The translations under genes were made by a program, and so were the position numbers. A DNA stretch of 64,000 nucleotides from NCBI GenBank assembly GCA_037974965.1, contig JBBPFI010000015.1, forward strand, positions 779,001-843,000, in the 5' to 3' direction. The DNA is from Dacryopinax spathularia (lineage: Eukaryota; Basidiomycota; Dacrymycetes; Dacrymycetales; Dacrymycetaceae). The notes beneath the pieces are model-generated. The model ran no database searches and was not told where the DNA came from. It saw only the letters and a program-made list of their open reading frames with translations. Of the stretch, positions 23,117-34,627 are shown in pieces (within the stretch, counting starts at the first letter, position 1; each line of letters begins with the position of its first letter).

Positions 23117-23624
23117 GTTCCTGGCTCAGGGAGTTTCGTCGTAAACAGCTGAAGACAAGCGTGGCATATACGGCGATATACGGTGAAGCACTGCCACAAT
23201 CGTTCCGCGTGAGCGATGCTCGGCGGATTCAAATCGAGCCACATACGCACCGTTACGCTCTGCAAGACTACGTCTTACTGAGCTGTTCAAATAGAATACT
23301 GAGGAAAAAGATTCGTGGCAACCGAGTGGCGTCGAGCTTGAAGATTATCGAGCGGCGGAAAAGAGGTGATGATGGAGGGAGAAGTTGACCGTGACGCCAC
23401 AAACTTTGAATTAATGCCTTCGAGCGTCGCGCCCCGGACCCTTACCGATCTAGTCTGCCGTGCTTCTTTCGCGCATGCAGCATCATGTGACTGCCACAAT
23501 CCACATTGAAACGGAGTAGGGTTAGCACCTCAATGCAGTTAGAGTCGCCATCAGGGTCTGCGCGCAAGATGAAGATGGTACCTACAAGTCATCTCACATA
23601 CGTGACGACCTCGCTTCTCAGTGT
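23117..23624. other. intergenic region 5' of the minus-strand hypothetical gene
   Basis: About 500 bases. It should hold the promoter of the gene starting at 23116. I see no coding region or repeat. Confidence 0.4.
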
Positions 23625-23995
23625 TGTGTTCGCTGGTACGCTGTAGCTACGCCGCATCCCCTCGTGAGGGTATCAAGACCGCCGTTGACAGTGCGAAAGA
23701 AGAGTCGAATGCCATCCGCGTGGGTCAGATATTGCGAGCGAAATCGGGTCCAAGCAGGAAAGGATGCGCTGCCTTGTGACTCCGTGCGGGAAAGGCAGGG
23801 AAAAGGGAACTGTCCCATGCGCAAAGCCCCATTGCTTCACAAAGCCGAATCAGACATGTATGTAGTGGACTTACGACTATGGCCAGTAGGTCGTCGTCCT
23901 GATTCTAGGATCCTGATTCTGATTCAGCTTGTCCTTCTGCGGAAAAGGGGTGGGCGCACTGCTTGTACGGTATGGGACGTTCAGTGATGTCGCCC
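23625..23995 (-). pseudogene. inverted partial copy of the 3' part of the hypothetical gene at 18667-21319
   Basis: Read on the minus strand, this interval parallels about 20625-20970, including the exon end, the intron between PAIV and EWGLRMRQF with its flanking splice sites, and the following exon (LRMGQFPFPCLSRTESQGSA against LRMRQFPSPCLSRAESQGSA; FRTVNGGLDTLTRG against FRTINGGLDIITRG). Presence of the intron shows a DNA-level duplication rather than retroposition. Homology ends abruptly on both sides, and there is no start or complete gene, so it is a truncated copy. Divergence of roughly 15-20 percent by eye suggests it is not recent. Confidence 0.8.
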
Positions 23996-24711
23996 GAATT
24001 CCATTACGCAATTCTGGCCTTGAGAATGCTAACTCATATGCCCACCCGCATAATTGACCATGGCGCGCAAGGCAGGTGTATTGTCGCAGCTACTTCGGGC
24101 CTGGTAGACTGCTGCGCCCGCCCCTTTGGGTGTGATGCAAGTGCCACGGCAAGCGTCAGCAAGTGCAGCACCAGGGATGGTTTGAGGTACGAACCTAAGT
24201 AGGTCACAACGCATCACCAACCCGAAGCTGTTCCATGGAGGAGCAGATCGTCGCGTGTAGAAGACGCCTCGCGTGGTGAGAAGTGGTGGGCAGATGGACG
24301 AGATGCCTCCCGCTGTGTCAACTCGCTCACTCGTGCAACAGCACAGGTTGTCATCACTGCCATTCGACATCTCTCCGGCGGCCAGTGGGGTCTCCCTCGT
24401 GCCATCTGCCATGCTTTGGTCTGAGCCATGTTGACTTTGTGAGGTAGATCGCGCCCGAGGACAAGGAAACGTATGCATTGATGTCGTACATATATGAAAT
24501 ACAGAAATGCGAAATTCATGGTCTACGAGGACATTAGCGACGGGCGAAAGCGACATTGATGACGGAGGTCGCAGACACGCACAAGTATTCGGATGCATCC
24601 ATCGCGCCCATAGCTTTGTACAAATCCCTCGCACGCCAGTCATTCCATCAGCTGACTGATTCTTGCGAGTTGAACAACATAAGATCTTCTCCTGGTGATC
24701 CACGACCTTTG
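23996..24711. other. intergenic region 3' of DUF6532 gene B
   Basis: About 715 bases with only frame-shadow ORFs. It probably includes the 3' UTR of the gene ending at 24712. No repeat or RNA gene recognised. Confidence 0.4.
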
Positions 24712-27377
24712 CTATGAGCGAGGGCATTCTGCCGGGTGCGTGCGGTTCTGTAATGCCAATGAACTGGAAAACTGTACAGAAGCACAGGGTACGCACTTGC
24801 ATGTAGCTCTTAACTCCTCCTGAAGCTGATAGAAGTGGGAAGGCTTGCGTAACCGGTAACGTTTCAGCTCCTTCACATAAGTATGATAGTTGGATTCCTC
24901 GATAGATGTCGCCGTGAAAGGAACATTGACCCCTGTCCGATAATGCTCTAACGCATGGCGGATCTGACAGCAATCAACTTCAGTTGATTAGGAAGTATCG
25001 GGACGCACAAAGGTCGCCGCAAGGGCTACGGTCGGTATTGCTGCCGGATCGAAGAGATCCGGGTAGACGATTTCTTTGCGTTTCCCTTCCGGCGAGACGG
25101 AAAAGACAGCGGAGATTAACATTGAGATAATCGGGTTTCGGAATGCATGCACAGGACGGGAGTTCGGCTAACCGCAAGACAGCGTTCAGCGGGAAACCCT
25201 AACTAGACTAGGATAAAAGGGAGCTCACATCCGTGGGATCGAAGTCCTTCTGCAAGAAGTTGCCCTGTAGAAGAAGACGTTCGACACATGCTTGGACCAT
25301 TTGCGGTTCGCCGGAGAGACACTTCCAATAGTTGGCGGTAAGGTCCATTGCCTTCTTACGCATCGTAGACTTCATTCCTTGACTAGCTTCATCGACCTTA
25401 TAAGCAATGTCAGCGTCTTATTAGCTGCACAGAATCGAAACCTCAACTGACCACGTAGAAGATATAGGGATATCGATGCAATTCAATCAGTGGCTCGCTT
25501 GACGTTTTCTCCTTATTTGCAGCCACTATGGCTTTCTTGACACTCTCGATCCGCTGTGCTGGTGTTGGAAATGGGCAGAGTTGAGCGCGAAATAGACGAA
25601 GGTAGTTCTTAGCGACACCGATTTGCTTCTGCATTAGCGGAGAATACGCCTGCAGGTGGTACAGAGCATGCACGATCGGACGCTCAAGATGCGGGGTCTC
25701 ATGCGCAGCTCGAACCGCTGCAGCGTGATCACCAACGGAACTGCGGCGTCCTCCGATCCTACTCTACACCTCGAGAGTCAGCTCGATGTTGCACGAAGGA
25801 AGTCCAATTACCTCATCACTATCGCTCGTCTCCACTACTTCCCGCGCGGCCCTTCCCGTTTGCCTTTCACTATTCTGTGGGGAATTAGGCAATCGAACTG
25901 AAAGACTGCTCAGCCACTTACCGCTGCCCGCGCCGACCTGGAGCTCCGGCCAACTTTCGTTTTCTTCCGACCCCTTGAGGAGTTACTTTTTTGTCTTTTC
26001 TTCAGCGGCGCCTGCCCGGGGTCAGGCACATGTCTGGAGTGCGGGTGTGCGCTCACAGCCCCCGTGTTCCGCGGCGGAATAATCGTAGAAAGCATGCTGG
26101 AGATATCGAGCGTTTCGTAAGTCTGTGTACTGGAGTCAGAGCGAGCTTGGTGAACGAGACGAACTTACCTGTTCTAGCGATGATGCTTCGTCAACCAGCT
26201 CTATGCATGGTGGCGCTTATCAGCAGTGCACGGACAGAGAGGAAGATGCATACCGTCATACGCTTCGATATCCGGCTCCTCCCGCCTCTCAGACCTCTCC
26301 CGCCTCTCAGAGCAGCGTGTTTCTAGCCTTTCCCGCAAAGCACGATTCTCATCCTCTAAGAGGGTCATCTTCTGCATCGCTGAGCGATACTTGACTTTGA
26401 GTATCTCTGCAGAAATATCGTCTTCCCAAACGACGACGTCCTCGTACAGGTCCAGTGGAGCAAAACTATAGTCGCTTCCATTTGGATCAGTCGGCGAATG
26501 ACCGCTCTTGTCTGTCTGCATGTCTTCTGGTCAGAGCATGATTCGCGGCTAAATAGGAGCGGTTGTCTTGCCTCTTTCCCTGTGATAGCGCCACTTGTTG
26601 AGCTGGGTTGGACGCGCGGTGACCGACGCTCTTGTTGTGGCCGAGGATCGTGTAAATAACCACCGCTCATGTCGAGTGGATCATCCAGGTCGTCTATATC
26701 ATAGGTCGGACTCCTCAGCATTGGGCGGTCGCCTGCAGAATCCGGTCGCGAAACTCGAGACTGATGATCATTTGCCGGACCGGCACCGTTAGCGACGAGA
26801 TCATCCAGGTCGTCTATATCATAGGTCGGACTCCTCAGCATTGGGCCGTCGTCCGCAGAGTTCGGTCGCGAAAATCGAGACTGATGATCGTTTGCCTGAC
26901 CAGCACGATTGTCGAGACAATCTTCCAGGTCGTCTATCGGAGGGTACGCCAGGTTCCAATGCTCTCCCTTATTCAGACCCATGCGATCTTTGCCTGTGGT
27001 TTCCCTGCGTCCTTTCGTAACTGCGGGACCAATCCCCTCCGAGTCGGTGGAAGAACTGTTCGAGTCTTGACCAACACGATAGCAAACCCCCTTCCGGGCA
27101 GGTTGTCGTGTCAAAGAGGAACCTGAGCATTCATCTTACATATATGCGCATATATCGAAAAGAAACGCGTACCGGCCGCGTAAGGATCTCGACCTGTCAA
27201 CAAGGGCGAGGACTGCCAATCTGCAGAAGGCGTGCAGGCCCGAGTTAGCCTGTTATTAGCAACAGGTCCGTCGGGGGGCGAAGAGGGGCCGATGCTGGGC
27301 GGGAGATTCTGCAATATGCTGTCAAATTTCTGTATCAAGATTGTCAACCCGCGCATCCAAGGCGTGCTAAAAGGCAT
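24712..27377 (-). CDS. DUF6532-domain protein with N-terminal 40-residue tandem repeats
   Basis: Minus-strand, many exons, start at 27377 (MPFSTPWMRGLTILIQKF). The N-terminus holds two full and one partial copies of a 40-residue Asp/Ser/Pro-rich repeat (SPTYDIDDLDDL core). It is followed by a coiled coil (ILKVKYRSAMQKMTLLEDEN) and a Lys/Arg-rich stretch (KKRQKSNSSRGRKKTK) likely to act as a nuclear signal. The DUF6532 core is encoded at about 25670-24770: VAKNYLRLFRAQLCPFPTPA, then MDLTANYWKCL, HAFRNPIISMLISAVF, VYPDLFDPAAIPTVALAATF and IRHALEHYRTG. Final exons join in phase at introns near 25225-25165 and 25010-24965, and the stop at 24712 follows a last intron after SYMQ. One intron may use a GC donor near 26573. 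Function unknown. Confidence 0.75.
26681..26940 (-). repeat. 120-bp tandem repeat, about 2.2 copies, coding
   Basis: Units start at 26681, 26801 and 26921 with an exact 120-base period. The first two copies are about 90 percent identical; the third is cut short or diverged after about 20 bases. The period equals 40 codons, so length changes keep the DUF6532 gene in frame. Confidence 0.9.
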
Positions 27378-28366
27378 ACTCTTTTTATTTCGTGCACAGT
27401 TAAATGTCGCTCTTGTGAAAGATTGCGCTTGGAGGTAAGATTAGCCATGACAGCAGGACAGGGGACGTAACGATGTGGACGCTCGAGAGATGCACGGTCC
27501 CATCATACTACTCAGGGTCCAGTCTAAATCTGGTCAGTCGCAGCTGTTACGCATGGCTTGCCTTGCAGCGTAACTTCGGTCCATAACGCCATAGTGATCT
27601 ACTGAGCGCATACAGCCGAATTTGGTGCCAGCAGAGCATAGAGCAACGCATACCAAATAACCGCGACCCCCAAAAGCGGTTGTTACACTCCCTTTGTGGC
27701 ACGAGTACTTCCAGGGAGCCTACTCGGTCAGCGCTTCCAGCCTATTCCGACTCGTCGAACTCCTCTGGCAAAGACACCGTGCATGAAGTAGCACCGTATG
27801 GCCCGTCGAACCAACATGACAGACGGTCTGCACGCTGAAGGGTAGTCCAGTGGAGAGCAATCTGACCTGGCAGATTGTTACCGAGCAATCGGTTGCCTTT
27901 CAGTTTACCTGCCCGTTGAGCTGGCCGTAGATTGTCGGTAGATTACCGTGGATCGCCGTAGATCGCCGTAGATTGCCGTAGATTGCCGTAGATTGCCGTA
28001 GATTGCCATAGAGTGCCATAGAGTGCCTCAGAACGACACAGCGCGCGATAGACAGTTGTTGGTAGGATAGACTGCCCGAGCAACATCTTCTCCGATTGAG
28101 CGGGAACCTTCGTCCAAGCAGTCGGCTCGGCCACGACTAGAGCTTAACAATTCCAGTTGTGACATGTCTTGCCCATAAACAGTCAGTGCAACAGTAACGA
28201 GATTGGCGGATGGAAGTCATGTGGACAAGTGATACCTACACACATTCCTCTCGCAACGAGTACAGAGATGTTTTCCAAGTTGTCATGACTAACGGCAAGA
28301 GTCCGCGCGAATACTGGAATGGGCGCTACTGCTCGCGTAAGCTAGGGACTCTGGCAATAATTCGCA
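27378..28366. other. intergenic region between two DUF6532 genes
   Basis: About 990 bases with no supported gene. It contains the 10-bp minisatellite at 27931-28030 and the likely promoter of the gene starting at 27377. Confidence 0.45.
27931..28030. repeat. 10-bp minisatellite, about ten units
   Basis: Units based on GATTGCCGTA repeat without gaps from 27941 to 28030, plus a degenerate unit before. Variants GATCGCCGTA, GATTGCCATA and GAGTGCCATA form an ordered gradient along the array, as expected for local slippage. Units directly abut, with no unique spacers, so this is not CRISPR. Confidence 0.9.
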
Positions 28367-29948
28367 TCAGACGTACATGCAGAAATGCCCCAGCTCTTCC
28401 ATAAATGACTTGTATGAGCTTCCCTCCGTACACTCCCACTCCTCCAACTGCTTACACGCTCTCACATATTCGCTCGTATTCGTAGCATCTTCCTCGCTGA
28501 ACCTCTTCTCCACGAACCTGCCAGTTCGATAACACGATAGAATGTGCCGTATCTGCAAATACAGTGAGAGGACAGAATGGGGGTTTGGGGGGCGTAGCAT
28601 GGCATACCAGCACGACAGCAAACGCGAGCAGGGGCCGAGGGACGGGTAAGAACCGATCGGGAAGACGGCGACCATCGCCGAAAGTCCCTGAGTTCTTGTA
28701 GCTGAGTGCGGCCACCACCTCTCGCACAGCCGGATGTCCGAACGCTTTCGAAGAGACCGCTCGTCCCTTCCAACAAATCAGTTCGTTATTCTGGTTACAA
28801 ATGAGGGGCGAACCTTTCCGCGTACACCGTCGGCTAGCCGGAAGCGATCTTCTTGGAGAAGTTCAGTGAAGGCCGTGCTCACTGATTCTCGTGCTCTAAA
28901 CAGCCGTTCTTCCAATCGATCTTTCCTTATCAGCCTCGTTTCTTCCTCCCACTCAATTTGCAGCGCTTCTGCAGTGTCATAGGCGTTAAATGCCTTCCAA
29001 TACTGTTCTTTCACTATGGTGATCGCCTTCGACTTGCATTTACTGCGGAACCCATGCGCCGAGTGCTTGATCTGAAGGGCAGATGAGCGGGCGCAAGACG
29101 AGACACAAAAAACGTTAGTTACCACCGATATTTGTCCCGGGTGCGCCATCAGGTCGATTTGAGGATACGGGGGAACCAGCTTTGATGCCCTTGCATTCGC
29201 AGCCGCCACCGCATCGAACAGAAATTCCTCGAGTTGTGCGGGCGCCGGATAGAGATTAATGGTCTCGTGGAAGACACGATACCACCCGAATGCGTCCCGC
29301 AAGGTCTTCTGCAGCCGGTCGTCGTAGTCCGAGAAATTCTCCCCGGAACAAGACCCCTTGTTTAGCTGAGCCTCCTCAGGTATGACGGCGGAAGACGGTA
29401 AGCCCTGTTGGAATGAGGTCGGAACCGCAATGTTGCGGGCTTGGATCTCCTCGCTAGGCCGTCGACGGCTTTGACGATCGGAGTGCGCCAGATGAACCTA
29501 CATGATTGTTCAGAAGGATACAATTCAGATGTTGCCTTAACGAAATACCTTTGCCCTCCTCGACAATCTACGTTCTGGGCGATGTCCAAGGTCGCTCGCG
29601 TAAGCGATATAAGGGATAAGGAATGTTGTACCTGGCAGAGTCAATCAACCAGTCAATCAGACACATGCTGGAAACCTGGACGCACCATGCTCGTAGTGCC
29701 CTTCCAGCAGAACAGCTTTCTTTGCGGCACCCCGACGGGTATTGGAGACCTTCGGCATTTTCTATGCCAAACGAGCGAGGCAGTCTATCGATGGCAGATA
29801 AGTCGACCGGCTCAGTGTAGTTTCTCTGCTGCCTCGCGGTGAGGCGAGACGCACTAGGCGGGCCCATGGGCGAGAGGGGCGGGGGCAAAATCCGCGCGCA
29901 ACCTGCCTCCTCGGCATTTCGGCGCCAGCTACCCTTGCTTGCCAACAC
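28367..29948 (-). CDS. DUF6532-domain protein
   Basis: Minus-strand gene. The start at 29948 (MLASKGSWRRNAEEAGC) is tentative. Phase-compatible introns join RAWCVQ to VQHSLSLISLTR, then EQS to the exon reading EEIQARNIAVPTSFQQGLP, then AHPGQ to IKHSAHGFRSKCKSKA, then VRGK to AFGHPAVREVVAALSYKN, and FAVVLV to IRHILSCYRTG. The DUF6532 core covers about 29300-28367: an AFGWYRVFHETINLYPAPAQ entry, AITIVKEQYWKAFN, FGHPAVREVVAALSY, a FLPVPRPLLAFAVVLV strand-helix and a terminal TSEYVRACKQLEEWE helix. This is the expected family order. It is tandem with DUF6532 gene B and on the same strand, but the two share little identity. Function unknown. Confidence 0.7.
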
Positions 29949-31750
29949 GGATTATTGTACTTCCGAGAGCCTTCGGGCTATGGCACCACATAGCACCGAT
30001 AGCAGGGTCCTTGCTATCGGGGTCTGTATAGCCACCGTTGCTCCTACCGCGTCCATATCGGGGTCTTAGCCTCAGGTAGCACGGCGTTTTTTACAGATGT
30101 AGTCTCTCCAATTTCATTACACAGCGCGGCGCGTCTTACATTATTTCAGGGTCGAAACGTTTTACATCCAACAGGTATGTATATATCCATCAACCGACTT
30201 CGACTGCGCAACGGTCCGAACTGAGTACACTTTCCGTATGAGCGGTTCATGCACAGAAGCGGTTCGACCTTACCGCTTTGATGTGTCTCCTTCTTCGGCG
30301 CTTCTGCCTCAGCCAGTTCAATGACTCCCTTCTGCTGACTTGGTCCTGCCTATGGGCCTTTCGATGGTTGCTGGCGGCTGCTGACTCGAATCTGATGATC
30401 ACCATTGCCCGCGCCGGGAAACCGTATGGTACGTTGTTCTTCGCCCGCCGGGCCCCGCGCCAACCGACGCCCCTCAACCTGTCAACAACGCCTCTTTGCC
30501 AACCAGGCACACCGTTTGGTCAAAATAGCAGCACGGCGTCCGATGTCAGAAAGGACGAACTCGGGTTCAAGAAGCCAAAGAATGGCTGGTTGACCCATCA
30601 GGGTATTCCGGTCTACAGGCGAAACGCGATGGAATGTAAAGACATCCCTTGCCCCGCTCGAACCAAATGGACCACGAAGCCACACTGGAAGACGATGCCG
30701 GATCCCGGCGGCATTGGCATTGATGCCGGTTTTCAGTTGCGGGGACCCTGGATCACGCCTCAGCATTGAAGCGGCCGCAATACAGCCTTTCCGATGGGAT
30801 CGTGCAGCGATTTTAGGTCGGAGCCGAATGGTCGGGTCAACCGCGGGTGCAACCCAAAGTGACAGGGCTTGTCTCACTTGCCGTCGGACCATAACTGAAT
30901 TGTTTTGCCTTCTTGGGAAGGGCTTCGGGGCGGACTGCCCATCAGGCGCTCTCAGGTGAGCTTTCGCCCGCCGCTATCACGGGCTTTTTCCTGACTCAAA
31001 CCGCAAGCCCGCAGTGACACGAACCTGATGGATCCTAAAGGCCATAATGCCTCGTTTGCCCCGCCCACTTTGCAGGACTGTTACCGATAACGAGACATCG
31101 CATGCTGGGGCTTCCCGGCAAGCGAAATACAAACCCTGCACATGTCCCACACTGCGTCATGCAAAGTGGGTTAGCAACCGAGCTCATGGTGTCACCTTAC
31201 TAGGATCACCGTGCAAGTGGACAAGCGCCCATGAGCCCACCGCCTCTCCCGTCCTCTGCCCCTTCGCTGCCCCTTCCCCCGCTCTTGTCCCTCGTCCCTT
31301 CGCTTGCCAAAAGCTTCTTTGCACCGTTCCTCCTGTCCTCGTGCGAAACCTCAGACCACGGCATCAGATAGTGGCCGCCGTGCTGGTTCCTGGAGTTGTG
31401 GAGCATTGGACCATGAGGCTCACCGGGAGGTCAACACCGAGACGGGCCCCATCCTTGATATGACAAAGGGGAGGTGCAGCGAGCTTCCTATCTTATGATA
31501 GACAGAACAGGAATATCCTGGATTGCGAGCAGGTGACCATCAACCGTGATACAGCTGAGTTGCCACGTCCTCCGCGATGTGAGCCAACTCTGTCCCAAAT
31601 TTTCTGATCGCGCAATGAAGCGAAGTTTCTTGGGCAACAGTAGTCGGGAACTTACGGGGACTTAAGACCAACGGGAACTGAGGCGAGGATTCCCCCACGT
31701 TTTGTCCTGCCACCACGCGTCCAGTTCTCTCGCATGACGGCCAGCTCACC
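29949..31750. other. 1.8-kb region without a supported gene
   Basis: It contains several open frames, including overlapping ones on both strands at 30278-30892, but no recognisable domain, splice chain or start context. A 9-bp-stem hairpin lies at 29996-30020. The right end is the promoter of F-box gene 4. Confidence 0.4.
29996..30020. repeat. 25-nt perfect-stem hairpin
   Basis: CCGATAGCA and TGCTATCGG are exact reverse complements separated by 7 bases. It is isolated, about 50 bases 5' of the DUF6532 gene C start on the minus strand. Function unknown; it may be chance. Confidence 0.5.
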
Positions 31751-33345
31751 ATGAAGTAAGTGTTCCAGTTGCTTGAACTACTCGCTCGTTCTTAATATAT
31801 TGGCATTCAGTGCAACCGTCCACTTCACTGCTGTGGGAGCCAGGGTGCCGGATGACATCTGGAACATGGTCTTCCGACTTATGCACGCTTCCGGCAAGTC
31901 CGTGGCCAACGTTTCTCTTGTTTGTAAACGCTTCCATGCACTTGTCCTTCCTCTCCTCTTCCAAAGGCTGAACTTCCGTCGAAACCGCCTCGATCACGCC
32001 CGGGCAACCTGTCGACTCATGCGATCCAGAGAAGAAATTCGAGATTATGTACAACATGTAGACATCGACTGGATATCTTGGATTGACTACCGGATGGTGG
32101 CCGGCGCGGCTCCGCCCTGCATCCGTCAACTGCTTTATCATCTACCGAATCTTGAAGCCCTCAGCCTTTCCGGCACCATCATCACCAGCGAAGGCGCCAT
32201 GGTACTGGCAACAAGACCGAACATTCGACACCTCTCGATCAGTTCCAGCTGCCGCCTGGAGCGTAACCTCCGTCACTCCCTGCCAGGAACCAAGAACCGA
32301 GGACTGCGAAAGGTTACGATGGGAGACCTCGAGCATGACGATCCAGAAGATCTAATCGCTTGGTTGCATCTGATCCTCGGTCCAGACCTCCGAGATCTTC
32401 ACATCCTGGGCGGCCTTGGCACCCGCCGGTTTTTCATCGAGGCCTTGCTGCAAGAGCTTGTCCCCGGATCCTTGGAGAAACTGCATATCGAACACGAGGA
32501 CGGAGCTCTCATCTACGAGATAGTGGCCGCCCAGCAAAAACTGCAGCATCTCCATTTCTACTGTTCCCAACCTCCACCAGTCGTCGACTCGCGTCTGCCA
32601 CCCGCGCTGCAGTCGTGGTCCGGCCCATCGTCTCTGGCAACTTGCTTCATACCTGGTTCGCACATTGACTCCGTCAAGTTCTGGATGCAGCACGACGACG
32701 GAGGTGGCAGCCAAACCAAATATGACGAGTTGATGCCCATGTATCATGACGGTCTAAAGCTCGCCAAGCGTCCTATTCGCAGCCTCGAAATGCTCCACAT
32801 ACAATGGGACCAATGTATCGTCGAATGCATTCCGCAGTTTTTTCCTTCCCTTGAGCGGCTATCCGTCTTTTTGATGGATCGCCCAGACATGGTACGAGTG
32901 AACTGGGCTGTATCTGATTCTGTCACTTACCCGGTGCCAGGACTACCTTGAAGAAGTGTTCCCAACCAAGCTTGCCACGATGCAGCGGTTACACTATCTG
33001 GCCCTGCATACAGAGGCCACAACGCCAACGTTGCGCCCCGTAGAGGACATAACTTGGCTCTACGGGTGCTTGCAGCGGTGGAGCGCACATTGTCCGAGTC
33101 TACGACAGGTGGAGTGCCGGGCTGTGAGTCTGTGGATCGACTGGGTGTGGCTGGGCCCAGGGGATTGGAAAGGCTTCATGAAAGGCGACCCCATGCTCGA
33201 CGAGGCAGAGCTAGTCAAGCTTCACATTTATCCCTGGTGTGCGTCGTTCTGCATCCCCGTATCGAGCAAACTGACCCTTTGGACACAGAATGTCATATTC
33301 TTCGTCGGCAGCCTAACGGCGAGAAGGGGCCAGCTTGAAGCATGA
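31751..33345 (+). CDS. F-box protein with leucine-rich C-terminal region
   Basis: The coding start is a five-base mini-exon, ATGAA at 31751-31755, followed by an intron at 31756-31810 that restores the frame into NATVHFTAVGARVPDD. The F-box is clear: VPDDIWNMVFRLM, then VANVSLVCKRFHALVLPLLF. A second intron, 32892-32940, joins DRPDM to DYLEEVFPTK. The body has regular LRR-like segments (LPNLEALSLSGTII, NIRHLSISSSC, LRDLHILGGLG, LEKLHIEHEDG, LEMLHIQWD, LERLSVFLMD). The end is uncertain: the unspliced frame stops at 33345, while a late intron near 33240-33290 would alter the last residues. It is presumably an SCF ubiquitin-ligase receptor of unknown substrate. Confidence 0.8.
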
Positions 33346-34627
33346 AGAGTGTACCGACCACCTATCTCGCAAATCAGTAACGCAACCCCAAGGTCTTTGT
33401 TGGCTAACCGCGCACCGTATACCTCAACATGCACATTCTCCTCGCCTCACTTCCTCGTTTCTTTACCCGGTATACCCAACGGACCCCTCTGTCCTGTTTG
33501 TACAACTCCATGTTCTGCCTCCTGTATGTGGCTGCAAGCGACCCACTTATACCACCTCATACCCTTCATGTACAGCGCCTCCGTCTAGCAGAATCATTCC
33601 CCATATGTTGACCCCCGGTAGGCCCTTGAATCCAAAGACTATGCCAAAACAGCCAGCATTGTGCAGTAGCGCGTCTCTTCGCGTCTTGCAGACAGCGCAA
33701 AATGGCCATGCTCCTCTGAGAAAACAACCAAACTCGAAAATAGTTGGGTTAGCACAGTCGGTTTAGACTAGTGACGAAAGACTTGGTTCGCTTGTCGTCC
33801 CCAACTGATCGATGGTAGACGGTCCGCAAACGCCCGCAGTCTGCTGAGCGAGCCGTCTCGTTCTGCTCGCTTATCTAGATAGACCGTGTGAACCGCACCC
33901 AACCAGTTCAGATCATAGAGATGCGGCGAAAAGGGAGCACACTGTCCGAGTCTGAATGACGCCTGTCGTCGCGCTTTCCCGGCAGTGTATGCATGTACGA
34001 TGCGGTATTCTAGCGAAAATTATGTGGGGATACAATTGGCGCGGTTGGCGGTTTTTCAACACCGCGGAGCTATACAATTCGCGCCAAACTCCGTGGTTCT
34101 GTGCAGGGCTGGCTGAAGCGGGTTGGCCCTCCGTCCGATCAGGGCAGGCCTGTCTTTCCGGCTTGCATTGTCCGTGAAGCACAAAAACGAGCTGTCTTCG
34201 ATCGTAGCGGATCGCCAAAAACAGAGTGGACGATGTGCAGAAAGGTTTGCTACTGACGCAGCGTCAGGCCAGAGGCGTGAGACAGGCACGCATGGTACAC
34301 TGCACCCTTTGTCTGACAGCCCTGATCCAACATGCATGCGGGCGGTGCTTGCAATAAAAACGCTTTTGAACGGGACTGGTGAATATAGCTACACTGTATA
34401 TGCCCCATCCTTCTACTGAGTGCTAGTTTTTGTCTTCTGAACCCGCCGTTTGTCGCTCGGATCGCGTCCAGACCCGCATGCATGTGGGGCGGTGCTGAAT
34501 ATGATAGCTCAGCGCATTCCAACGAAAAGAGACAGGATGGTGACTATAGCTACACTGAGATACGCATCTCCTCCCTGTACGCAGACATGTCTAATAAAAT
34601 GATCTCCGGAGCTCCCTGGGTCTGGGT
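33346..34627. other. 1.3-kb region between the accessory block and AP-3 mu
   Basis: No supported gene. Two degenerate copies of a roughly 80-bp sequence lie at about 34328-34410 and 34472-34565, sharing CATGCATG, GGCGGTGCT and ATAGCTACACTG. This interval marks the switch from accessory to conserved genes. Confidence 0.45.
34328..34565. repeat. degenerate two-copy direct repeat
   Basis: Copy 1 (about 34328-34410) and copy 2 (about 34472-34565) share ordered blocks (GCATG, GGCGGTGCT, AACG, GGTGA, TATAGCTACACTG) with indels between them. It is possibly a relic of a small non-autonomous element; the family was not identified. Confidence 0.45.

Noticed and set aside
26520-26590. GC-AG intron in DUF6532 gene B
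   Set aside because: A GC donor (GAG|GCAAGA) fits, but a nearby GT donor with a shifted acceptor also keeps frame, so the non-canonical site is not established.
27931-28030. Possible CRISPR-like array
   Set aside because: Units abut without unique spacers and this is a fungal nuclear genome; it is a minisatellite.
30278-30892. Overlapping open frames on both strands; the minus-strand one has a faint resemblance to an LTR-element protease region
   Set aside because: The resemblance rests on a few residues, with no flanking polymerase, integrase or terminal repeats; too weak to name an element.
33738-33800. tRNA-like D-loop (TTAGCACAGTCGGTTTA) and TTCG
   Set aside because: The acceptor stem does not pair and the anticodon arm cannot be drawn; no tRNA is supported.
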